Positions 1-11,092 of a stretch of 64,000 bases of DNA are shown piece after piece. A program made the translations under genes and the position numbers. Numbering within the stretch: the first letter of the stretch is position 1; each line of letters opens with the position of its first letter. The notes beneath the pieces were generated by a model. It made no database searches. It saw only the letters and a list, made by a program, of their open reading frames with translations, and had not been told where the DNA came from. Location of the stretch: positions 18,335 through 82,334 of the forward strand of contig SVIX01000002.1 of NCBI GenBank assembly GCA_015069285.1, in the 5' to 3' direction. The stretch is from Clostridiales bacterium (lineage in GTDB: Bacteria > Bacillota > Clostridia > Christensenellales > Borkfalkiaceae).

Positions 1-21
1 ATTTTGTCTGGCATAGTAAAT

Positions 22-924
22 TTAATTGTATAATAATTTGATTACTTCTTCCGCGTTTTTCCTTTCGGGGGCAAGATAATAATGATTTTGCATACGCTTA
101 AAAAAGGTAATTTGTCGTTTTGCGTAATTACGAGTATTTTTTTGAATTTCTTCCTTGATTTCTTGTATATCTTTACCCGTCAATAAACCTTCGACAACCT
201 CTTTGTATCCAATGCCTTGCATACATTGTGAAGATAGCGTAACCCCTCTATCCATTAAATTTCGCACTTCCTCCAACAAGCCGTTCGCAAACATTTGCTC
301 AACGCGAAGATTTATGCGGTTATACAATTCTTCTCTTGGATAATCGACGGAAACCGCAATAAAATCAAATCGGGGAACGTTCTCGTCCTGTTGCTGGGAC
401 TTTGCTTTCCCCGTTACTTCATATATCTCCAAGGCGCGTATTACCCTTTTTACGTCGTTTTCGTGCAATTTCTCTGCGCTAACGGGGTCTTTTTCTTTTA
501 GAATCGCGTGCAAGTAATTTTTGCCGTGCGCGTTTAAAATTTCTTCGTATTTATCGCGTACTTTTTTATCCGCGCCAACGTTTCCAAATTGGCTTTTATA
601 AAGCAACGCGTTGATATAGAAACCCGTTCCACCGCAAATTACGGGCGTTTTCCCTTCAGCCAACAACTTTTCCACGATGGGTAACGCATATTTTTCGTAA
701 TCGCTTACCGAAAAATTTGTAAAAGGGGAAACGATATCCAAAGCGTGATGCACAACGCCCCCCTGTTCTTCTAGCGTAGGTTTCGCCGTACCAACGTTTA
801 AATCCTTATAAACGAGCATAGAATCCGCGGAAATGATTTCCGTCTGCAATTCTTTTGCGCAAGCAACGGACAAGGCTGTTTTCCCTGAGGCGGTAGGTCC
901 ACAAATAACCAATACTTTGGGCAT
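22..924 (-). CDS. miaA: tRNA dimethylallyltransferase MiaA
   Basis: N-term MPKVLVICGPTASGKTALSVACAKEL P-loop and the ISADSMLVYKDLNVGTAKPT motif typical of MiaA; last gene of the miaB-mutS-mutL run. Confidence 0.97.
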   Translation of the reverse strand: MPKVLVICGPTASGKTALSVACAKELQTEIISADSMLVYKDLNVGTAKPTLEEQGGVVHHALDIVSPFTNFSVSDYEKYALPIVEKLLAEGKTPVICGGTGFYINALLYKSQFGNVGADKKVRDKYEEILNAHGKNYLHAILKEKDPVSAEKLHENDVKRVIRALEIYEVTGKAKSQQQDENVPRFDFIAVSVDYPREELYNRINLRVEQMFANGLLEEVRNLMDRGVTLSSQCMQGIGYKEVVEGLLTGKDIQEIKEEIQKNTRNYAKRQITFFKRMQNHYYLAPERKNAEEVIKLLYN

Positions 925-3083
925 TATACTATCCTCTTAAACAGTTTTTCCAAATCCGTACGCGTTAATTTTATCACGACGGGACGCCCGTGCGGACATT
1001 TCAAGCTCATATCGCCGTCCATTTGTTTTAAAAGTTCCAGCGCTTCGTCTTTCGTTAAATCCATTCCGCCTTTTACCGCCGCTTTACAAGCTGTTGAGGC
1101 AAGTTTATCCTTTAATACGTCGTCGATTTTAATCGCGCGGTATCCGTCGATATCGCTTAATACCAAATTAAAAAATGCCTCAACGTCAATACGCGGTAAA
1201 TCCACGGGAATCGCCGAAACGGAGAAAGAATTCGTATTGATTTCTTCAATATCAAATCCCATATCGGAAATTTCCGATATATGTTCCCGTATAAACGCGC
1301 TTTCAGACGCATTTAAATTTAGTTCATACGGCAAAAGCATCGGTTGACGCGCCACCGACCTATCCCTTATTTTTTGACGCAAGCGGTTATATATTAAACG
1401 CTCGTGCGCGGCGTGTTGGTCTATTATATATACGTCGTTGCCACATTCGTATAATAAATAGGTATTGAAAAGCTTGCCTTGATATACGCACGAAGAAACG
1501 TCTATTTTATCCTGCGTCGCTTTTAATTCCAATTCCTCTAAATAACGTTTATTCGCTAAAAAAGAATCGTCGTTTTGTGTTTGCTGTTCATATTCGGTGT
1601 CGTGGAAAATCAACTTTTGTTTTCCTACGGGTAACCCGGGGAACATTCTTCTAAGTTTTCCGCTCCCACTAATTTTCTTGCTGACTTTACGCCTTCCGCG
1701 TTTTGCTTTCGTTAAAAGTTTAGGATTTATATCCGGAATTTCATCTAAAGAAGTATATCCTTTTTTCTCTCTAATCGCTTGTTGTTCTTTTAACGACTCT
1801 TTAACGACCTCTTGGCTTTGCTGTATTTCTTTTTGCGCGTCTTCGTAGGTAAAAGATGCAAAACCAAACGTTTTTGCAGGCTTTTCCTCAAAGTCAAAAA
1901 CTCGTTCCTTTAAGTCTTTCTCGCTTTTTTTCGGTTGCGTATCCTTTGCTAAAATGCCCTCGGATATACTGCGTTTAACCGCTTCTATCCTTTCTTGTAC
2001 CTCTTTGGGCAATCCGCTGTTACTTCTTTGGGGTTCTTTTTCTTCCATAGCCGGAAAAACTTCTTCGTTTTTCGGTTGCTCTACGTACTTCATCGCCGTC
2101 GCATTACCGTCTAATACGGAAGATAAAATAGAATGAACCGAATGATATACGACGCCGTTATCCATAAACCGAACGTCCGTTTTGTTCGGGTGCACGTTTA
2201 CGTCCACAATTTGAGGCGGAAGATTCACGTGTAAAACGCAAAAAGGAAATTGTCTTTTCATCAGATAAGAAGCGTACGAATTGATAACCGCAGAGATAAT
2301 CGTTGTATTCAAAACGTATCGCCCGTTTATAAACACGTTTATATACGACTTGTTCGGTTTGACGTAATTATAATTGCCCATATAACCATGAACGCGAATA
2401 CCATTCTTTTCGCCGTCAATACGAATACATTGCGAATACGCGGAAACGCCGTAAACACTTAAAAACGCTTCCTCATCCCCCGTACCAAACGATTGCAAAA
2501 TCTTTTTACCGTCCACGTAATAGGTAAACGCTACGTCAGGTCTACTTAAAATAAAACGAGATACGTAATTGGTGATTTCCGTTTCTTCCGTTTTATCCTT
2601 TTTTAAAAATTTAGCCCTTGCCGGCGCGTTAAAAAAGAGTCGCTCCACGCAAACGTCCGTCCCGTCATTTCCCGAAGCCGGAGAAATAACGCCAAGCTCT
2701 CCGCCGTTGGAGGTAAGCGCGTAACATTTCCCGTCTTTTACTTTAGAAGTGATTGTCATTTTCGAAACGGAGGCAATAGAAGCAACCGCTTCGCCACGAA
2801 AACCCAACGTCATAATTTCGTTCAAATCGTCTACCGTTGCGAGCTTGCTCGTTGCGTGTGGCAAAAACGCCGATTGTAAATCTTCGCGCTCAATACCACA
2901 ACCGTTATCAACAACGCGGATTAAATCTTTACCGCCGTTTTCAATGTAAATTTCAATTTCCGTCGCGCCCGCGTCTATTGAATTTTCCACCAATTCTTTT
3001 ACTGCGGAACAAGGTCTTTCTACCACCTCGCCCGCCGCAATTCGATTAAATACTTTTGCGGGTAAAATATTTATTTTTCCCAT
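924..3083 (-). CDS. mutL: DNA mismatch repair protein MutL
   Basis: GHKL motifs RIAAGEVVERPCSAVKELVENSIDAGA, DNGCGI, GFRGEA; C-term CPHGRPV endonuclease/dimerisation motif. Confidence 0.98.
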   Translation of the reverse strand: MGKINILPAKVFNRIAAGEVVERPCSAVKELVENSIDAGATEIEIYIENGGKDLIRVVDNGCGIEREDLQSAFLPHATSKLATVDDLNEIMTLGFRGEAVASIASVSKMTITSKVKDGKCYALTSNGGELGVISPASGNDGTDVCVERLFFNAPARAKFLKKDKTEETEITNYVSRFILSRPDVAFTYYVDGKKILQSFGTGDEEAFLSVYGVSAYSQCIRIDGEKNGIRVHGYMGNYNYVKPNKSYINVFINGRYVLNTTIISAVINSYASYLMKRQFPFCVLHVNLPPQIVDVNVHPNKTDVRFMDNGVVYHSVHSILSSVLDGNATAMKYVEQPKNEEVFPAMEEKEPQRSNSGLPKEVQERIEAVKRSISEGILAKDTQPKKSEKDLKERVFDFEEKPAKTFGFASFTYEDAQKEIQQSQEVVKESLKEQQAIREKKGYTSLDEIPDINPKLLTKAKRGRRKVSKKISGSGKLRRMFPGLPVGKQKLIFHDTEYEQQTQNDDSFLANKRYLEELELKATQDKIDVSSCVYQGKLFNTYLLYECGNDVYIIDQHAAHERLIYNRLRQKIRDRSVARQPMLLPYELNLNASESAFIREHISEISDMGFDIEEINTNSFSVSAIPVDLPRIDVEAFFNLVLSDIDGYRAIKIDDVLKDKLASTACKAAVKGGMDLTKDEALELLKQMDGDMSLKCPHGRPVVIKLTRTDLEKLFKRIV

Positions 3084-3084
3084 A

Positions 3085-5682
3085 TCATTTCTCCATCTCT
3101 AATCTGTCCTTCAAATCCCCGAGCAATAAAAGCGCTTGCATTGGCGAAAGCGTATTGATGTCCGTTTCTAAAAGCGCTTTTTCAACGTCGCTGTAAGCAC
3201 GCTCTTCGCTCAGCGTTTCCTCTTCTACGGAAAATATATTCTTTTCCCCTAACAGGTCGTTTTTCTCAAGCGCTTTTAAAATAGATTTAGCCCTTTGCGT
3301 TACCTCTTTAGGAACACCGGCAAGCGACGCTACTTCAATACCGAAACTACGGAGCGCGCCACCTCTTGCAATTTTTCTTAAAAATACGATAGCGCCGTTT
3401 AATTCTTTTACCGTAACTTTATAATTTTTCACTCCGTCTAAGGTATTTTCAAGTTCCGTCAACTCGTGATAATGCGTAGAAAATAACGTTTTTGCTTGTA
3501 TATTTTTGGTCAAAAATTCAATAACCGACCAAGCAATAGATAAGCCGTCGTAGGTACTCGTACCGCGTCCAACCTCGTCCAATATCAATAAACTATCGCG
3601 GGAGGCGCGTAATAATATCGTGGCGACCTCCGTCATTTCAACCATAAAGGTACTTTGGTCTAAAATTAAATTATCACTTGCGCCCACCCTTGTAAAAATC
3701 CTATCCGTTATAGGAATTTCAGCCATACGCGCAGGGACGAACGAACCGACGTGCGCCATAAGTACGATAAGCGCCACTTGACGCATATACGTGCTTTTTC
3801 CCGCCATATTCGGGCCTGTAATGATTGCACAACGGTTCGTATCGTTATCAAGCAACGTATCGTTGGGAACAAATCGTTCTTTGGATATCGCCTCCACGAC
3901 GGGATGACGTCCGTCGTTTATTAAAAGTGGCGAACCGCTTGAACAAATCTTCGGACGAACGTAACGGCGCTCTTTCGCTACGCAAGCAAAGGAAAGTAAA
4001 CAATCCAAAAAAGCCAATGCGTCGGCGATTTGCTTCAAAACGGTAATATTTTCTTCAAGAACCTCTAATAATTTTGCGTATAACGCTTCTTCTAATTTTA
4101 ACGCTTTTTCAGAGCTCGTAAGTACCTTTTCTTCTAATTCTTTCAACTCCTCGGTAATATACCGTTCCCCAGTCGTCAACGTTTGTTTACGGATATATTC
4201 AGGCGGAACTTTATCTTTAAAGGAATTACTTACTTCAATATAATAGCCAAAAATGCGATTATAGCCCGTTTTTAAGGTTTTTATCCCCGTGCGTTCACGT
4301 TCTCTAATTTCAACGTCTTCAATTAACGATTTCGCACCGTTTTGAAAACGACGAAGCTCGTCGAGTTCCGTATTAAAACCGTAACGAATATACCCTCCGT
4401 CTTTTACAATCGCCCCCGCATCAGGGTCGATTGCGCTTTCTAATAAATCGGCAAGGGTTTGCATATCGGGCAAATTTGCGCAAATATCCGTTATCGCTTT
4501 TGAGGAGAATCCTGTAAGTTGGAATCGTATACTCGGCAAAGCTTGCAACGCATTTTTTAACTCCAAACAGTTTTTAGGATGAAAGGTTTTGTTGGATATT
4601 TTTCCTGCCAAACGCTCCAAATCACGCATTGAAGAAAGTATTTCGGTTAATCCCGCGCGAACAACGGTGGCGTTTACAAGTTCTTCTACCCCATCTAAAC
4701 GATAAGAAATTTCTTGTTTGTCCTTTAACGGCGCTAATATCAATCGACGCATCAGTCTTGCGCCCATACCCGTTTTCGTTTTGTCAAGTACCCATAAGAG
4801 CGACCCGAATTTTTTACCTTCCGAATTGCTTTGAACAAGTTCTAAATTGCGTACGGCTATCGTGTCAAGCTCCATATATTTCGCTTGATTTATAACCTTG
4901 ACCGTTTCAATATTTTTTAATGCGTGTTTTTGTGTTTCGCGTAAGTATTCGATAAGCGCGCCCGCTGAAACGATAATATTTTCTTTACCCAAAATTCCAT
5001 ACGGCGCTAACGAAGCGGTGTTAAATTGTTCGAGTAAATTCTTCTCCGCGTGTTTCACGTTAAACGCCCAAGGCACGTAACAAGAAAAAGGTGGCAACAA
5101 CCCGTGTTGCGTTTCTTTTCTATCGCGACACGCCAACAACATTTCCTCGTTACAAATTATCTCCACGAAAGAAAGCTTGCTCATTTGACCAAGTGAATCG
5201 TCGAGGGATAATTTCCCCACGTATTCTTCCGCGAAAAACTCGCCCGTAGTAATATCCGTCCAAGCCAACGCTACCGCGTCACCCGCTTTAAATGCGCACG
5301 CGATATAGTTGTTTTTACCTTGTTCCAAAAACTCTTCTTCAATCATCGTACCTGCCGAAACCACGCGTACGACGTCGCGTTCTACAAGTCCACGCCCAGC
5401 CTCTTTGGGGTCGGTAAGCTGTTCGCAAATCGCCACCCTTTCGCCCAAAGAAACGAGCTTTGCAATATATTCGTCGGAGGCGTGATAAGGTATACCGCAC
5501 ATCGGAGCACGTTGACTAAGTCCGCAATCCCTGCCAGTAAGCGTTAAATCAAGAAGTTTCGAGGCTTTTATTGCATCCTCAAAAAACATCTCGTAAAAAT
5601 CACCCAAACGATAAAAGATAATACAATCTTTATATTTTTCCTTAACGGAAAGATAATGTTTCATCATTTCTGAAAGTGCCAT
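3085..5682 (-). CDS. mutS: DNA mismatch repair protein MutS
   Basis: N-term FYRLGDFYEMFFEDA; Walker A TGPNMAGKST; DEVGRGTSTYDG; THYHEL. Confidence 0.98.
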   Translation of the reverse strand: MALSEMMKHYLSVKEKYKDCIIFYRLGDFYEMFFEDAIKASKLLDLTLTGRDCGLSQRAPMCGIPYHASDEYIAKLVSLGERVAICEQLTDPKEAGRGLVERDVVRVVSAGTMIEEEFLEQGKNNYIACAFKAGDAVALAWTDITTGEFFAEEYVGKLSLDDSLGQMSKLSFVEIICNEEMLLACRDRKETQHGLLPPFSCYVPWAFNVKHAEKNLLEQFNTASLAPYGILGKENIIVSAGALIEYLRETQKHALKNIETVKVINQAKYMELDTIAVRNLELVQSNSEGKKFGSLLWVLDKTKTGMGARLMRRLILAPLKDKQEISYRLDGVEELVNATVVRAGLTEILSSMRDLERLAGKISNKTFHPKNCLELKNALQALPSIRFQLTGFSSKAITDICANLPDMQTLADLLESAIDPDAGAIVKDGGYIRYGFNTELDELRRFQNGAKSLIEDVEIRERERTGIKTLKTGYNRIFGYYIEVSNSFKDKVPPEYIRKQTLTTGERYITEELKELEEKVLTSSEKALKLEEALYAKLLEVLEENITVLKQIADALAFLDCLLSFACVAKERRYVRPKICSSGSPLLINDGRHPVVEAISKERFVPNDTLLDNDTNRCAIITGPNMAGKSTYMRQVALIVLMAHVGSFVPARMAEIPITDRIFTRVGASDNLILDQSTFMVEMTEVATILLRASRDSLLILDEVGRGTSTYDGLSIAWSVIEFLTKNIQAKTLFSTHYHELTELENTLDGVKNYKVTVKELNGAIVFLRKIARGGALRSFGIEVASLAGVPKEVTQRAKSILKALEKNDLLGEKNIFSVEEETLSEERAYSDVEKALLETDINTLSPMQALLLLGDLKDRLEMEK

Positions 5683-5709
5683 ACGTTCACCCTTCTACCT
5701 TTATCCTTT

Positions 5710-7038
5710 TTATTCCTTAACTTTTTCTAATTCACCAAACAATGAAATGCCGTTTACTTTGGTAACTTTTAATTGCACGAATTTACCTATTACGTTTTTT
5801 TCGCTTATAAAGTACCCCATTCGACCAAACTCGTCACGCCCAAAATATAAATTCTTTTTGGAATCGTAATCTTCACAAAGTATTTCAACCGTCTTACCCA
5901 TATACTTTTCCGATTTCTTTCGCGTGAACGCATTAACGAGTTCGACAAGTCGCATTATACGGTCTTTTTGAACGTCCTCAGGAATTTGCGCGTCCATCGT
6001 CGACGCCTTCGTGCCTTGGCGTTTTGAATATACAAAAGTAAACGCAGAGGCAAATTCTACTTCTTTTACAAGCGATTCCGTTTGCAAATAATCCTCTTCC
6101 GTTTCGCCGGGAAAACCGACGATGATATCCGTCGTGACTTCCGCTTCGGGAAAATAACTTCTAAGCATTTTTATTTCGTCTAAATATTTTTCACGGGTAT
6201 ATCGTCTATTCATTGCTTGCAAAACGGTATTTGACCCCGATTGAACGGGCAAATGCACGAGTCTGCATATTTTGCGATGTTTTTGCATGACTTTTACGAC
6301 GTCCTCGTTAAAATCTTTAGGATGGCTCGTCATAAAGCGTAAACGAAAATCCCCTTCAATGGAAGCGACTGCGTCTAAGAGTTCTGAAAAAGTCATTCCC
6401 GTAGTGCCGTCGCTCCCGTAGGAATTGACGTTTTGTCCAAGCAACGTAATTTCTTTATAACCTTCTTTTACAAGGTTTTGCACTTCTCGAATAATATTTT
6501 CAGGTTTACGAGAACGCTCTCTACCGCGGACGTACGGTACGATGCAATAAGAACAAAAATTATTGCATCCGTACATAATATTCACCCAAGCGTTAGGATA
6601 ACTCGTTCGAAAAGGCGTAACGTCTTCAAAAATTTCCCCAGCCTCTTCTCGGATTTCCACCACTCGTTTCCTTTCCTTTTTCTTTTGCTTAATTAACGCT
6701 TCCAAACGCTCTAAATTGAGCGTGCCGAACATAATATCAATAAACGGAAACTTTTGTTTTAATACCTCTGTTTTTCCTTTTTCTTGCGTCATACAACCGC
6801 CGACGACAACGAGAAGCGACGGCTTTTGTTTTTTTAATTTTTTTAATGCGCCTATATTGCCAAACGCGTGATTTTCCGCATTTTCACGAATGCAACAGGT
6901 ATTAAAAACGATAATATCCGCTTCTTCTATTCGACGAGTTTCTTCATAGCCCATCGCGCACAGAATTCCCGCAATCTTTTCAGATTCGTGGACATTCATT
7001 TGACAACCGTAAGTAACGATATGATATTTTTCCGACAT
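5710..7038 (-). CDS. miaB: tRNA-2-methylthio-N6-dimethylallyladenosine synthase MiaB
   Basis: YGCQMNVHESE N-terminal cluster, radical SAM CNNFCSYCIVPYVRGRERSR, C-term TRAM-like region. Confidence 0.97.
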   Translation of the reverse strand: MSEKYHIVTYGCQMNVHESEKIAGILCAMGYEETRRIEEADIIVFNTCCIRENAENHAFGNIGALKKLKKQKPSLLVVVGGCMTQEKGKTEVLKQKFPFIDIMFGTLNLERLEALIKQKKKERKRVVEIREEAGEIFEDVTPFRTSYPNAWVNIMYGCNNFCSYCIVPYVRGRERSRKPENIIREVQNLVKEGYKEITLLGQNVNSYGSDGTTGMTFSELLDAVASIEGDFRLRFMTSHPKDFNEDVVKVMQKHRKICRLVHLPVQSGSNTVLQAMNRRYTREKYLDEIKMLRSYFPEAEVTTDIIVGFPGETEEDYLQTESLVKEVEFASAFTFVYSKRQGTKASTMDAQIPEDVQKDRIMRLVELVNAFTRKKSEKYMGKTVEILCEDYDSKKNLYFGRDEFGRMGYFISEKNVIGKFVQLKVTKVNGISLFGELEKVKE

Positions 7039-7069
7039 AATTATCCCATTTTAGCGTTTTATTTCTTCT

Positions 7070-7098
7070 ATTATACTCTTTTTTTTCTTTTTTATCAA
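7070..7098 (-). promoter_or_regulatory. Sigma70-type promoter for the miaB-mutS-mutL-miaA run
   Basis: Minus strand TTGATA (7098-7093), 17-nt spacer, TATAAT (7075-7070), upstream of the miaB ATG at 7038. Confidence 0.75.
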
Positions 7099-7149
7099 GT
7101 TTTAACGGGGGCATAAATTATAAAATTTTTCGTTATAAAAAATGTAAAT

Positions 7150-9390
7150 ATGAGAAATACTGTTTCAATGAAACTCTTTCGTAAAATATTGACTATTTCC
7201 GCATTATTTTTTTTGATATGTCTACTAACCTTTTTCGGATATTATTTTATCGTGACGGGAAACGTATCCCTTCAAAGTGAAAAACTTAATTTCCAAGAAG
7301 AAAATATCCGCGTATACGATAACGAAGGCGCTATAATCAACGCCGTTTTACCGCACGGCGAGGCGCGCTCCATTTCCCTGCAAGACGTACCTGAAAAAAC
7401 CAAACTTGCCTTTATCAATACGGAAGATAAACTCTTTTTTACCCATAACGGTTTTGATTATAAACGAATGCTAAAAGCAATATTATGCAATTTAAAAAGC
7501 GGAAAATTTCAACAAGGCGCGTCTACTATATCGCAACAACTGATAAAAAACACGCACTTAAGTCAAGAAAAAACCTTAAAACGTAAATTAAAAGAATGGA
7601 AACTTACCAAACGCTTAGAAAAAAACTACAACAAAGAGGAAATTTTAGAAAAATATTTAAGCGTTATCTATTTTGGACATAACTGTTTCGGGTTAAATTC
7701 CGCCTCGAATTTTTATTTTGGAAAAAGCGTAAACGAATTGGATTTAGCCGATTCCGCGGTACTTGCGGGACTCGTGCAATCCCCTAACAATTATTCACCT
7801 TTTAAAAATCCGCAAAACTGTTTAAGGCGCAAAGAAATTGTTTTACGGTTAATGCAAAAAAACGGTAGCATTACCGAGAAAGAAAAACAAATCGCTTTAG
7901 AAAAACCTTTACCGACGCAACCGCACGTGGATAATCAGTTAAGTTCTTATATGCGTTTCGTTTTCGACGAATTTTCCGCTTTATCACAAGAGTACGATTT
8001 CACCGTGGGCGGTCGCATTGAAATTCACACGTATTTGGATAAAAATTTACAAAATGCAATAGAAAACATCGCAAACGAATATAATTCTTCGGACAAAAAT
8101 TTAACTGTTTTAGACGCAAAAAACCACGGATTTAAAGCTTGCGTTTCCACGCTTGGGGAAAGCAGACGATTGCCAGGTTCGCTTATAAAACCTTTGCTTG
8201 TCTACGCTCCTGCTTTAGAAGAAAACGTAATTTCTCCTGCTACGCCCATTTTAGACGAGAAAATAAATTACGCGGGATACGCTCCGAATAATTACGACGG
8301 AACTTTTCACGGATACGTTAGCGCGCGGGAATGTCTTGCGCAAAGTTTAAACGTACCAGCCGTAAAACTTTTGGAAACGATAAGCGTTGAACGCGCCGTT
8401 GAATATTTAAAAACAATGCAATTACCCGTTGAAAAAGAAGATTATTCCCTTGCGTTAGCGCTTGGCGGGATGAAAAACGGGTTCACAATGAAAGAACTGC
8501 TTTCAGCTTATTCCGTTTTTCCTAACGAAGGCGAATATACGCCTTGCGGTTTTATTTCAGAAATAAAAATCGACAACGTTTGCGTATATACCAAGCCTAC
8601 AACGGTAAAAACGGTATTTTCGAAAGACACGTCCTATCTTATGTCGGATATATTAAAAACGACCGCAAAAACGGGAACGGCAAAAAAGTTGCGCTCTTTG
8701 TCCTTTGATATTTCCGCAAAAACGGGAACGGTAGGCGTTGAAAAAGGGAACACGGACGCTTACGCGCTTTCATATACGAACGACGACGTAGTCGGCGTTT
8801 GGTTGGGAAACGGCAACAACGCTTTTATCGACTGTACAGGCGGAGGCACGCCTTGTAACTTACTTTTAAAAATAAACGAATTCTTGTATAAAAACTATAC
8901 GCCCACCGATTTTATAAAACCGATGGACGTCGTAGAAATAGCATTAGATAAAGTAAGCTATGAAAAGGAACGTACTTTACGCTTAGCCGATGAAGTTTCC
9001 CCCATAGAATATAGATTTCACGAATTATTTAAAAAGGCCTGTATTCCTCAAACGAAAAGCGAGATTTTTAGCAGTCCCACGATTATTCAACCGAATCTGT
9101 CTTACGAAAACAACAAAGTCGTCATTTGTTTTCACGAAAACTCGCCTTCTTTTTATCAATATAAAATAGAACGTTTCGACCAAAATAACAACAAAACGGT
9201 TTATTTCGGTAAACGTATAGAACGGTATACAGATAACGACGTTCAAGCTAATAAAAAATACGTTTATACCGTCACGCCTCTTTATGGCGAGCGAACGGGA
9301 ATCCCTATCGTTTTGCCTTCGGTAAGCACCTACGATATAGAGTCTTCTAACAACCAAGAAATTTTAGATAAAAATTGGTGGGAATATTAA
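7150..9390 (+). CDS. Bifunctional penicillin-binding protein (class A: GT51 glycosyltransferase plus transpeptidase)
   Basis: GT51 motif NTEDKLFFTHNGFDYKRML...QGASTISQQLIKN; transpeptidase SLIK, SLN and KTGT motifs; N-terminal TM segment. Confidence 0.93.
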   Translation: MRNTVSMKLFRKILTISALFFLICLLTFFGYYFIVTGNVSLQSEKLNFQEENIRVYDNEGAIINAVLPHGEARSISLQDVPEKTKLAFINTEDKLFFTHNGFDYKRMLKAILCNLKSGKFQQGASTISQQLIKNTHLSQEKTLKRKLKEWKLTKRLEKNYNKEEILEKYLSVIYFGHNCFGLNSASNFYFGKSVNELDLADSAVLAGLVQSPNNYSPFKNPQNCLRRKEIVLRLMQKNGSITEKEKQIALEKPLPTQPHVDNQLSSYMRFVFDEFSALSQEYDFTVGGRIEIHTYLDKNLQNAIENIANEYNSSDKNLTVLDAKNHGFKACVSTLGESRRLPGSLIKPLLVYAPALEENVISPATPILDEKINYAGYAPNNYDGTFHGYVSARECLAQSLNVPAVKLLETISVERAVEYLKTMQLPVEKEDYSLALALGGMKNGFTMKELLSAYSVFPNEGEYTPCGFISEIKIDNVCVYTKPTTVKTVFSKDTSYLMSDILKTTAKTGTAKKLRSLSFDISAKTGTVGVEKGNTDAYALSYTNDDVVGVWLGNGNNAFIDCTGGGTPCNLLLKINEFLYKNYTPTDFIKPMDVVEIALDKVSYEKERTLRLADEVSPIEYRFHELFKKACIPQTKSEIFSSPTIIQPNLSYENNKVVICFHENSPSFYQYKIERFDQNNNKTVYFGKRIERYTDNDVQANKKYVYTVTPLYGERTGIPIVLPSVSTYDIESSNNQEILDKNWWEY

Positions 9391-11078
9391 GCGTTTGTCT
9401 TTTTCGCTTTCAAAATTGGAAACGCGCCCGACAAATCCCAAAATTCACCGTCGAATTCGCTTGCGTATTCTTTAGACCAATTCTTATATTTAGGCAAACA
9501 ATTATAAGAAGACGCGCCGTATTCCAACGAATAATCACCTTCTCCAAAAACGCCGTAAACGTACGTCGTATCTATTGCGCTAGGACAAAAATACAATCTA
9601 TCTCCCTTAAAACCTGCCACGTAATCGATTGCTTTTACACCTTCCAAGTTGATAAAGCAACCTTCAACCTTTCCGTTACCCGTTGCGCCAAACCCCGAAA
9701 AGCGTTCTGAAAACGTGGAAAGTTGTCCAATTTGCGCAATTTGCGCGTAACAATCTTGAACCGTTCCGTTGACGGTTACAATCAACGCCGTACTTTTACC
9801 GCCTTTTAGGTACACGTTTTTAAAAGCCGTATTTTTCAAGACGCCGTTTTCGCCCAACTCCTTAAAAAATCCGCGGTCATATTTCGTACTGTTTCCAAAG
9901 GATAACCCTGATATCGTATGTCCACGTCCGTCAAACGTACCTACAAACGTCACGTCGTTCGACCAAGTTTTATACGTAGTATAAACGATATCCGTAGCAA
10001 GTACGTAATATCCGTCCGATTTATCTTTAAACGCCTCAAATTCTTCCTTTGATGTAATCACGCCCGTTGCGAAAGTTATCTTCTTCGTGTATTTCGTTGA
10101 TTCCGTTTCAAAGATAGCTGTCTTTTCTCCCAACAAATGCAAATTTTTGATAGTAGCATTTGCCACCGTTATCGTTTCCCCGATTTGTTTGAACGCAATT
10201 TCCTTACCTTCTATCGTAAATTTTATTACGTTTTTCGGCGCAGTAACCGTATACTCCGACGTTTGCGATAAATCAAAATCCGCGCAATTCTCCATAGCGG
10301 TTTCCTGTTTTTGGAACTTCCCATACACGTTTACCGTGCCTTTTACTGTTTGTGTAAAATCAAATTCCGTCGTAAAGTCTTTATCCGCATACCAACCGAG
10401 GAAGTCGGTTTCCGTTACCGTAGGCGCGGTGAGCGTCGAACCGTATTTCGCGCTCGTAGAATAATCCAACTTTTCTTCGCCGTTATAATAGTTTACAGCG
10501 TACGTTTTTACGTACTTACTCGCACATTCGCCTCCGTCCATAAGCGCTACCTGCGCCATAGACCTACCTGCCGTACCCGTGTACGTATACGTCGTGTTTT
10601 CAAGCACGTACGGGTTGATGTTGATTACTCGGTTGTACGCGTCTTCCGTGAAGTCGTAAATATAGATATACGTATACATATACTCGTCACGTTCCGCCGT
10701 ATATTTGTCGCTGACCCGCCAATTATTCTTCGTCTTAGAAAGAACTTCGTTTCTCTTACTCGCGTACCCGTCTTCGTGCGTAAGCTCCGTATCCTTTCCC
10801 ATTTCGTCCGCAAAAGCAAGAAACGCTCCTACCGTCTTGCTTTCCAAAATAGATTTTTTCGCTACGACGCAGAAACGGATACCCGACTTGTCAACGTCGG
10901 ATTCCTCGTCGCCTACGTATACGCCTGCGCCGTCAAAGAAGACGTCTTCCGTTCTTAACGTAGGCACGTTTTGCGCCTCGTCTGCGCTTACCGTCATCGC
11001 TACTCTTGCAAAACCGAACGAAAATATCGCAGAGAGCGCCAACGTTGCTACTAAATTTCGTTTCGTTGATTTTCTCAT
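9387..11078 (-). CDS. Secreted surface protein with InlB/Listeria-Bacteroides-type repeat and GLUG-like beta-helix repeats
   Basis: Signal peptide MRKSTKRNLVATLALSAIFSFGFARVAMTVSA; YGSTLTAPTVTETDFLGWYADKDFTTEFDF repeat; VGTFDGRGHTISGLSFG motif. Confidence 0.75.
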   Translation of the reverse strand: MRKSTKRNLVATLALSAIFSFGFARVAMTVSADEAQNVPTLRTEDVFFDGAGVYVGDEESDVDKSGIRFCVVAKKSILESKTVGAFLAFADEMGKDTELTHEDGYASKRNEVLSKTKNNWRVSDKYTAERDEYMYTYIYIYDFTEDAYNRVININPYVLENTTYTYTGTAGRSMAQVALMDGGECASKYVKTYAVNYYNGEEKLDYSTSAKYGSTLTAPTVTETDFLGWYADKDFTTEFDFTQTVKGTVNVYGKFQKQETAMENCADFDLSQTSEYTVTAPKNVIKFTIEGKEIAFKQIGETITVANATIKNLHLLGEKTAIFETESTKYTKKITFATGVITSKEEFEAFKDKSDGYYVLATDIVYTTYKTWSNDVTFVGTFDGRGHTISGLSFGNSTKYDRGFFKELGENGVLKNTAFKNVYLKGGKSTALIVTVNGTVQDCYAQIAQIGQLSTFSERFSGFGATGNGKVEGCFINLEGVKAIDYVAGFKGDRLYFCPSAIDTTYVYGVFGEGDYSLEYGASSYNCLPKYKNWSKEYASEFDGEFWDLSGAFPILKAKKTNA

Positions 11079-11092
11079 TGTTTGCTCACTCC

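Noticed and set aside
8665-8735. Two KTGT motifs in the PBP, suggesting a duplicated active site
   Set aside because: Only the second (SAKTGTVG) is in the normal position after the GT-A-xxLR segment; the first appears to be coincidental in the preceding loop
10311-10958. 215-aa plus-strand ORF opposite the secreted protein gene
   Set aside because: Arg/Val/Tyr-rich antisense shadow of a well-supported gene with signal peptide and RBS; no recognisable domain
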